Source of the DNA: Oegoconia quadripuncta
Lineage: Eukaryota > Arthropoda > Insecta > Lepidoptera > Autostichidae
Length of the DNA: 64,000 nt
Direction of reading: 5' to 3'
NCBI GenBank assembly: GCA_949316235.1
Contig: OX438751.1
Span: forward strand, 17,236,801 to 17,300,800
The notes under the pieces were generated by a model. That model was given only the letters and a program-made list of their open reading frames with translations. It was not told the origin of the DNA and searched no databases. Every line of letters starts with the position of its first letter. Positions within the stretch are counted from its first letter, which is position 1. The position numbers and the translations under genes are program-made. This document shows, piece by piece, positions 55,869 through 64,000 of this stretch.

Positions 55869-56938
55869 GTAAGACCTTTTATTACTTTGTTATGTAATCT
55901 GGAAGGGTAGGCATATAAGTGTGAACGTCTTGTCTTTTCAAGATAGGCTAGTAATTGTTATTCCGAGAGTGTAAACAAATCTTTATCAAATCGTGCTTCA
56001 TTTAAAACAAACATTTTGGTGTACAACAAGAATATCCTAGGCGCATTGACGTAGGTTAATTATTAGTAATTGAGTAGTTGGGCGTTTCGAATTGGCTATT
56101 AGGCGTTATCCCTGGTCGGGGCTTAAAAAATCGTGGCGGTAGGTAATCGAGACGTAATGTTGGTTAACGAAATCAAGGCAACATCGACAGCGCGCGTCGG
56201 AGGCGATAAGGTAGGTGGCACAGTGAGCGGCAGTGCGAGGCGTGTCGGTTGCGCCGCGCAGGCGAACAATGGGCAATCGACCGCCGTAGCAGCCACCGCC
56301 ACGGTGGCCGTATGCAAAACAACGCCTTTATATTTACGGATTTAACCTTCAATAGCAGTATATAGAGCTATTTGAACTCGATTAGCTAATAACTTCTTAA
56401 AACAAACATTCTAGAGTAATGTGGAGCGGATCTGGTCAGCAAAGACCAAGAACCAACCTGGTTTGGCTCGGATCTCAGAAGCGTCAGACCAGACCATTAA
56501 AGGCAATATGCTTCTTAGGATGAAGGAGTATAGAGCTGCGGTCATACCGCAGCGGTCTTGCACTGACCGCTATGAGGAATATTTCTAAGTCCTGAGTGAC
56601 AGCGCATCTGTAAATTTTCACCTGAATTTTATTTCAAGTACTATCAGGCTTGTCGTTAGTTTACGGGTGATAGGCGCTTTATCACTTTCCAACAAGAGAG
56701 TTCTTTTATTATCTGGACTTATAAAATAAGTAAAGTGAAATCAAACTACTTATTTCACGGGATACACAATGACCACTTTCAATCGTCACAAAGTTTTACT
56801 TAAAATTACCACACATTCTCAAGACTGAGTGCTCAGATTCCACTGAGGAGAAAGTGGAAATAACTCTAGGGTTGTTCGCTTAAAAAAGAACGGTAAATTG
56901 CACGTTGGCAATCAGATCAGACCTTTTCGTCTAATGAA

Positions 56939-57060
56939 TGATATTTATTTAACACTTTATTGCATACACAGAAAACAATTACAGTGATGCTTAAGAGTAA
57001 GATATACAAAAGGCGAGCTTATCCCTAAAAGAGATATCTTCCAGCAAACCCAATATAGGA
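56939..57060 (-). repeat. Non-LTR retroelement 3' end, antisense
   Basis: ATATTTATTTAACACTTTAT then TGCATACACA and GGCGAGCTTATCCCTAAAAG resemble the reverse complement of an A-tailed retroelement 3' end common in Lepidoptera. A related TTTATTGCACACAAAA start is at 57327. Class not assigned. Confidence 0.5.
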
Positions 57061-57314
57061 AATAACAATAGTGAAGGGGGAGCATAGAGTGCACACAAGT
57101 AAATTGAAAATAAGAAAATAAATATTAAGTACGTAATAATAAGTACATAAATAAGCCTACGAATATATAAATATATTTAATTTTTGTTGGAAGGCTTTGG
57201 CATAACTAGGCGTGTATAACAACTGGAACTGCTTTTGATTGGCTATGATGTTCTAAGACGATATTACTTTTAACAGCGAGAAAAGGTGACCGAACTATGG
57301 GAGTTATAATTATT

Positions 57315-57540
57315 ATTATTAAATCCTTTATTGCACACAAAATAAAATACAAAGAATATTTAACATAAATGGTAAAAGTGTACAAGTACGCCGCTCCTCC
57401 GTGTCTTCATGGTGGACCATATAGGTACTCCAACTTTGCAAGAGATGTTGGCGGGCCGGAGTTGGTACGCGGGCTTTACTTTATGGACATAGGCCCAGGG
57501 GTGGGGTGCAGTTGCTTTATTTATTCTTTTGCTGATTGCT
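57315..57540 (-). repeat. Second non-LTR-like 3' end, antisense
   Basis: (TTA)n then AAATCCTTTATTGCACACAA mirrors the start of the 56939 copy. The following unique part (GCCGCTCCTCCGTGTCTTCA, TGGCGGGCCGGAGTTGG) differs from it. Confidence 0.45.
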
Positions 57541-58019
57541 GACCAATCGCCCTACTACCGTGCCTCGGAATATCTCAAAATCCACTAAAAACTATATGCC
57601 GCTGATTTCTAGTCTGGAAATAAATAGACTAAAATGCTATTGATTTCAATAAACACCTATATTTTATACAAATTATATCACACTTATGAAGAAAATAATA
57701 TTAAGTTATGAAGACTGTTTAGAGTATTTTTTTCTTTGCTGTCTATGAGATAGCTCCATCTGGTTTTAATGGATTTTGACATCTTCCGTGGTACGATTTC
57801 TAGTATTCTCTTGCTTTATAGATCTATATAGAGCAAAGAAAATGTGCCTATGCTTTTATGTTACTTTCTGTTACGAAACCGGAGCAGAATTAAGCAGGTT
57901 ATAAGCTAAATAAAAGCTCCGCCCTTATGAAACCCCGATAAAATATTTTTATTTATTACGTTGCTGATTAAGCGCGAAGCGAATATATATGCCGACCTTA
58001 CCTCAATATTGATAGAATA

Positions 58020-58160
58020 AATGTTTTGTATTAGTCGTTATCGTGGAGATCGGTCGCGTTGTTGCTCGCCGGTCGCACGGGCGACTGTCGCTAGCGCATT
58101 GTTTATCATCAGCAGTGTAAATCAGCCCGCGACAGTCCACCGGTCGTGACAAATTCGCCA
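58020..58160. promoter_or_regulatory. Candidate intronic enhancer block
   Basis: A GC-rich unique interval inside intron 2 with GGTCGCGTTGTTGCTCGCCG and CTAGCGCATTGTTTATCATC. It is neither repetitive nor coding. A Forkhead-like TGTTTA and several CGGTCG words are visible. Inference from composition and position only. Confidence 0.25.
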
Positions 58161-59279
58161 ACCTAATCTTTTGATAACGACTCGCGGTTTCGCTTCAACA
58201 AAACATAACTTTCACAGTTCGATATAATACGACAGTAAAACTTATGGGTAACATAGTAATTAGTTTTCACACAAACTATAATCGACCATGAATAAAAAGG
58301 TGTGCGATGTTTTCTTTGTTTTAGTCATAAAAAGTTTCCATGAATGTAGTGTGTGTGTGTGAATTCTTTTTATTAAAATAAGTGTTAACAACTTTTAAGT
58401 TTAAACCTATTTATATTTACAGCACTAGATCCAATCAATTTTACTTTCATTACCATAATACAAAAAAATATTACATTTTACTTTATTTATTATTACAATT
58501 TTTTTTTACAAAATATTATATTAGGTATATACAAATTATTTCATTTTTTTTTTTTATATTATAATGTGTTTTAAAACTAGTTACTATAATTTACTCCTCT
58601 CATGAAGTGGTAATGTGTTTAAAGAGATATCGATACCTAAATAGCGGCATATATTCAAAACTTTTAACAAAACGATACTTTGTATAATTTCTACTAAAAA
58701 TGATCTCAATACAAATAATGTTAAAAATATTATTCATATCGTCAGCTGCACAAAGGAGTGATATCCGACTCTCAAGCCTAATTAGAAAGCAACCAATTTC
58801 ACATCCCAGCTTGAAATATTTAATGCTATTTAGTATCACGTCACCTCTAAATAAATAAATAAGAACAAAGGCCAAGTACTATGCACAAAACAATGAAGGC
58901 TCTTTCACGGACTATAAAGTCGTATTAATACCTCACTTATTTATTCCTTATAATGTTCTCGAGTTAACGACGCCTCGAGCATTCAGTTTTTTCTACCACG
59001 CACCATAAAATACGACATCTGGAAATAACCAGTCCAGTCGTATTTATTTCCGAACTTAGCAACCAGAGCAATCTTCGTGCATGTTTTATATTGTGTTGAT
59101 TCGCTATAAAATTGTTCATTATAACGCCTTTCAAATATCATCTGCTACGTTATGATAATGAATGACCAACGTGTCGTCATAATTCGCCCACGCTATCTTT
59201 TTCCACATTATCGATATTTTAGATACGGCCATGTGAGTCTATAAAGAACATTACGAAGGGCTTTGTGAAGTCACAATGA

Positions 59280-59560
59280 GGACAATTTACCACACACCGT
59301 CACGCGAGCTTATCCGAGTCGGCCTCGTCGATTAGCATAAATTTCGCCAACTAACCGTCACAAATGAACAGTGGATGCGTGGCAGGGGATATGGCTAAAT
59401 AAACAGGAGGCGAGAGAGGATCTGATCGAACGACAGACGCATGTCGCTGCGACGATCCGCGACGAATTGCGACCGTCGGTCGCCCGCATAAATCAGCATT
59501 ATCTCGCGAGATAGCCGCGCGCCTGGACCCACCCCGCCGTATCACGCGAAGCCCCGTGTC
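59280..59560. promoter_or_regulatory. Candidate intronic enhancer block
   Basis: A GC-rich unique interval with CATTATCTCGCGAGATAGCC (containing a perfect TATCTCGCGAGATA palindrome), GTCGATTAGCATAAATTTCG and GATCCGCGACGAATTGCGAC. The ORFs on either strand have no domain. Confidence 0.27.
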
Positions 59561-60947
59561 GTTCGAAAAAATTAATGACTTGGAAAAACGATTCGCTTAT
59601 GAGGGATTTTTCACTGTAATTGAATTGCCCCACAGAGATTGCCCGAATTGTCGGGTAATATCGCGCGGACGTAATGCCGAGTCAGGTGCATTCGCAAACC
59701 CAATGGATTTCTTTGTTTGTATGAGATTTAGGGAAGGAAAATATGCTTTTCATTTATTGCTAAAGATATATAAATATACAACTTGTTGTTACAGTTACTC
59801 TTTTACTGTTTCTGCTGGTACTACTGGTACGGGCTCTTTTACTGGTACTACTGACAAAAACCTGGTCAATAGCGAGTCGGGACTTCGGCAATGCACGGTC
59901 CGTAGTATTAGATTCTCCACTAAGTTTCTCAACGTAATCACAATCAATATAAAAGTAGGTAATCGTAATTAATTCTGCCTAACTCTAGTTTCAAGCTAAT
60001 ATAACCAAAACTGCCAAAACAAAACCTTGTCACAAACTTTCCTCTTACGTAAAAAAGTCATTCAAAACGTAACTTAGTAATTTTTCTACAATCTCAAACT
60101 ATATTTCCAATGTCGGAAGTGATTTTTCGATATATTTTTACATAAAGAATTGTAATTTATTTTTGAAATAATGCTTTAATTAGCTCTCATGTGAGACGCC
60201 ACACGATGGTGGGAACAATTGGACAGACATCGAGGTGATTCTATATAAGTGTTTCGTTTTGCATTTTTTGGTACAGAACACTACAAAGGAGAGTCAATGT
60301 TGAACACTGTGTTTACGGTGTGTAAAATACAAAAGACTTGTAAAGTAGGTAATACGATTAAATCGCTAATTTGCATACTTTCTAAATAAAGCAAGAAAAA
60401 TCGCTGCATTACTAAATCCGAGCACATTAGCCACATTCACCCTCTAATCCTCATGAGATTATCATAACAAGCGTAATAGAATAATGTAAATATGTCTGCT
60501 GGCGCCTCCCCAGTAGTTACGCTCATTCGAGCAGCAAACCCGCTCAGTAAGCTCAGTTTCAAAACCTGTCTCTTTGTATTCCTTTCTTTTTAACTTTATG
60601 CACCGGGGACCCATTTTTCATTCACTCTGCAAATATTTTGATGCCTGTCGCGTACGGGTCGACGTTTTAATGGGTTCTTTTGTAAATCCATGTTTTAAAT
60701 TTAGAAATGTGGAATATCTGATGATCGTAATTATTGTCAATTTCACAAGTAATACTTGGGTACGTTAGTACTATATTAATTATGTGACTTGGGTAACAAT
60801 TGTTTAAGAGTCTTTTTAAAAATTTATGAGTGTCATTTCTATCCCATAAAATGGCTTGTTCTAAATTCTTGTGTGGTACAATAATACGTGAAGATTGGAT
60901 ACTAATAAAATGATCTCTCTGATCTCCGAAGCAAACTCAAACTTTCA

Positions 60948-61000
60948 TCATCATATTCGACTCAGGACGTCCACTGTTCAAGTCCAAACGTTAAAACTTC
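60948..61000 (-). mobile_element. RTE-type LINE 3'-end remnant
   Basis: CATCATCATATTCGACTCAG then GACGTCCACTGTTCAAGTCC is the antisense of the RTE terminus (QQWT-like codons and ATGATGATG tail), as at 8926. Confidence 0.65.
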
Positions 61001-62154
61001 TTAGTACATTTTTTTATAGTTGCCTGCCTACAAATTTTTGAACGATGTTCGATGTCGTCGTACTTAACCCTTGTGTAAATAGGCGCATAAACTGTTTAAC
61101 CTCCATTTTCTGGCATTAAAGACATTACCTACGTATAAAACGTGATGAACGATGTTGCCGTGGGAGTAGTAGTAGACCTTTTTAATGGGCTGTTGATGAT
61201 GGTGAAGATGATATAAATTTTCTTAAATATATAAAAATTATAATACGAGACTTCGGAGAACGTGCGTAGGTACTGCTACCGCATTTCCATCTTCGGAAGT
61301 ACATGCCAGTTGCAGGGAGGATTTCCACACGTAAGTTCTGGACATACCTATTTCCTCCTCAAGTTGAAGGTGAAAAGGCATTTACTGCAATCGCAACTTC
61401 ATCTTTGGCTACATCGTTCCTTTCCACCAGGTGAGATTGTGCTTAAACGCGTCTCCAGTACCTATATCATAAATCTAAAACAATTGATTTTTACTTTTCT
61501 GCGGTTTTATTTGCAATTAACAATTTCATCGTTTGTATGAAAGAGCAGAAAACATAGAGACATAAAAAAAATCGGTTTCCTAAATATAATATTTTTATAA
61601 CACTATTCAATTTAAACGCTATCAACAGATAAATTATCCACAGGAAGTGTTATGAAAATCTCCGAGTCATTTATGATCTGAATCCGAGTTGGCGATCGTA
61701 AACGTCTGTGAACAGATTTAAATTAACATGTTTTCATAATAGAATGTATCGTCGATATGTGATGGCGCATTGTGAAGACGTTTCCTGGTGATCTCGTTGC
61801 CAACACTTTAATCGTTGTTGCACGATGTTGGCACAAGGCATTCCTCTTTGATTTACTTCTCACCACCCATCCCATACGTCGTAAATCATGTACAATATGA
61901 ATGAGATCATATAAATATTTAGTTCATTATTAATATACATAAGTGATTTTATTAAATAGATAGGGCACGTCAATGTTTGTATTGTACCTATTGTAACATA
62001 ATTTTTGATTTCTTTATCGTTTTAATAAATACTTCTTCTTCTTATAACGAGATATTATGAATCAATCAAATTACATTGTCATTAGTGTCCGTATAATTCT
62101 AGTTGGATCACTATCACAATCAATAACGTTACATACCCACTGTTTTAGCACATA

Positions 62155-62259
62155 TATCCGCCACAGGATATCCACTGCAGAACATAGGTCTCCCCCATAG
62201 GTTTACAGAGTCGGTTGTAAGTTTCCATGCATCCATGCATCCATGGAAACTTACAACCG
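62155..62259 (-). mobile_element. RTE-type LINE remnant ending in a perfect hairpin
   Basis: CCACAGGATATCCACTGCAG and AACATAGGTCTCCCCCATAG are antisense RTE terminal sequence. It runs into an 18-bp perfect inverted repeat (62212-62229 and 62242-62259) around CATCCATGCATC. Confidence 0.65.
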
Positions 62260-63593
62260 TCCGTAGGGACATAGTTTACATGGTCAATTATGTTTATTAA
62301 TTAGTTACTGAAATGACTAAGGCATATCAACTAAGTACAAAACAATCATAAAATTAAATAGTAGGTAAAGGTAAATAAAAATATATTTGGGACGAATATG
62401 AACGTTTATTTATGTATCATCCTTTATGTAAGATCCAGGCTTTAATTAGTTTGGGTCTAGATAATTGATGTAATTGTCGGAAATATTTATTTATATACTC
62501 TACTTATCAATTTTCGCTTACAAATTTTGTTAACTTTTCTTTGGAAAACTTTGATCTCTGTATTAAATTATTAATAGAGCTATGAAATATTATTTGGAAC
62601 ACGTAGATCATTAATTTGAATACTTCACAGATTTACAGTCTTTTTATTTGCCTTTAACAAATGACGCCGACATGAAATGTCGTCAATTTTCCGGACATTG
62701 CAAAAGGAAGGTTATTTTAGGTTATTGATGACAGCATATCTTTGAAGTGGGAATCATCATTAAACATAAATAGTTACCTACCTATGTTTTGTGTTATACT
62801 ATGTCGCGGTACTGTATGCGCTCAGCTGCTGTAGGTAAGATGTAGGAAATGGGCGCCGTAGAGAGAGGATGAGGTTCAGGGTTGTCGGTTTCAGGCACCT
62901 ACCAGGACTGCAGCCACTGATGGACGGTGAAGAAGGTGAAGGTCAGGAAGAAGGTATAGGCACTTGAAATACTTAATAATGATACAATAATTGAAAGAAA
63001 GAAATAAAAGAAAGAATGAAAAGAATAGTTCCAGTACGAAAGTTGCGTCAAGACTGCCTAGTTTTTGCAAATAATTTAGAATTCAGAATTTTGAATAATG
63101 TTCCAAAAAAGAAAACGCCAAATAGATTACCGAAAAGAAGACAGAATTTAAAAGAGGTTGTACACCTCGTTACAACTATTTCTAGATTATGACGTATGCT
63201 TGGCCAATTCATCCCTTTGGATTGATTATCGAATACGACAAAACCTGAAAAATCTATGAATATTTACTTTAGATAGATACACACAATGAGACAACATTAC
63301 AAACATAGATATTGTACTTCTGTAATACTTTTATATACAAGAAGGTAAGTGAAAGAAACAAATAATATTTTATTTGTTTGATTTTGGGTGCAACGATAAT
63401 ATACTTACACACTTCGCTCTCCCAGTATAAATAAATAATGTTGACTGATATTCATCATTATTCACTTATCTTCTAAATCAAACGTTGTCTTCTATCATTA
63501 ATGCTGAGTACATTTGTAATTGGTAGACATATAAGAACTGTACCACAAACCATTTCACATCGAATTGTAATATATGTTAATGTACCTAAAGTA

Positions 63594-63613
63594 AATAAAT
63601 AAATAAATAAACG
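63594..63613. repeat. (AAAT)n microsatellite
   Basis: Five tetranucleotide units of AAAT/AATA type. Confidence 0.8.
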
Positions 63614-64000
63614 ATAAATTATTCTTATATACTTGAGGAAGTATTAATTATACCAAATACGCTATTAAGGAGTATATCATTCAACATGTAAAGAAAACCT
63701 TAAGCGTCTTATATAGGTTGGTCGAATAAGAACTACACATCTTTAAATCTATATTAATTTTTTACCTAATGAAAAATACAAAATATTTTTCTATAAATTA
63801 TATAGGGCTATTACCCAACGTTTACCTATCTCATATTACTAAAACGACACAAGTAAAAAATATGTTTGTCAGTTTTCTTAGGATTGCTTAATATTTTTTC
63901 TGGATTCAACTTATAATTGTTAATCGCACTTAGTATCAGGAACAAAGTAGGTAATTACTTCAAGTTACGAATATGTGATACCTACCCACCTAATTGTTCC

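Larger units (their letters stand above)
55869..64000 (+). other. Start of intron 2 of the T-box gene, continuing past the window
   Basis: From the donor at 55869 no further T-box exon can be recognised; a segment encoding the next T-box motif (RMFPT-like) was looked for and not seen. The stretch holds LINE 3'-end remnants, GC-richer candidate enhancers at 58020-58160 and 59280-59560, and AT-rich sequence. Alternatively some of it lies beyond the gene if the remaining exons were lost, but a truncated T-box makes that unlikely. Confidence 0.6.

Noticed and set aside
59556..59972. 138-codon plus-strand ORF
   Set aside because: Begins at GTG, contains low-complexity ACTGGTAC repeats, and has no recognisable domain or splice context.

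Overview
The window looks like part of a lepidopteran (moth or butterfly) chromosome. It is AT-rich and nearly empty of genes. It carries intron-bearing animal coding sequence and many short dispersed repeats of kinds common in Lepidoptera: tRNA-derived SINEs with intact B boxes, RTE-type LINE 3' ends, and MITEs. No bacterial, organellar or rRNA/tRNA genes are seen.

The only host protein-coding gene I can support is the 5' part of a T-box transcription factor of the Tbx20/midline/H15 class, on the + strand. Coding exon 1 (47157-47403) carries an eh1-like repressor motif (FSIAAIM). An 8.2-kb intron with a matching phase-1 junction leads to exon 2 (55583-55868). Exon 2 ends inside the first part of the T-box, at TKTG-R, where a phase-2 intron begins and runs to the end of the window. 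The rest of the T-box lies beyond base 64000. The 46 kb upstream is a gene desert with several non-repetitive GC-richer blocks that could be enhancers or conserved noncoding elements, as often seen around developmental regulators.

The most unusual object is at about 20650-24730: roughly 4.1 kb with no credible ORF, built almost entirely of modular hairpins that recur in several diverged copies. In the diverged copies the loops are conserved while the stem sequences change on both sides, which is the signature of selection on RNA structure. Three independent signs say that the RNA is read from the minus strand. Stem mismatches on the + strand are repeatedly C/A, which become G-U wobbles on the minus strand. 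Tetraloops read cUACGg, cUUCGg or CUUG only on the minus strand. A TATA-like box on the minus strand lies just outside the right edge. I recognise no known RNA family in it; it may be a structured noncoding RNA or a non-autonomous element carrying one.

Layout: 1-20 kb, desert with SINEs, small MITEs, a 208-bp tandem duplication and RTE remnants; 20.65-24.73 kb, the structured-RNA array; 25-46 kb, desert with a second SINE family, an inverted pair of about 0.4-kb TA-flanked MITEs around a dead non-LTR reverse transcriptase, and foldback elements; 46.4-47.4 kb, probable promoter, 5' UTR and first coding exon of the T-box gene; 47.4-64 kb, its first intron, second exon and the start of its second intron, with more SINEs and MITEs inside the introns.
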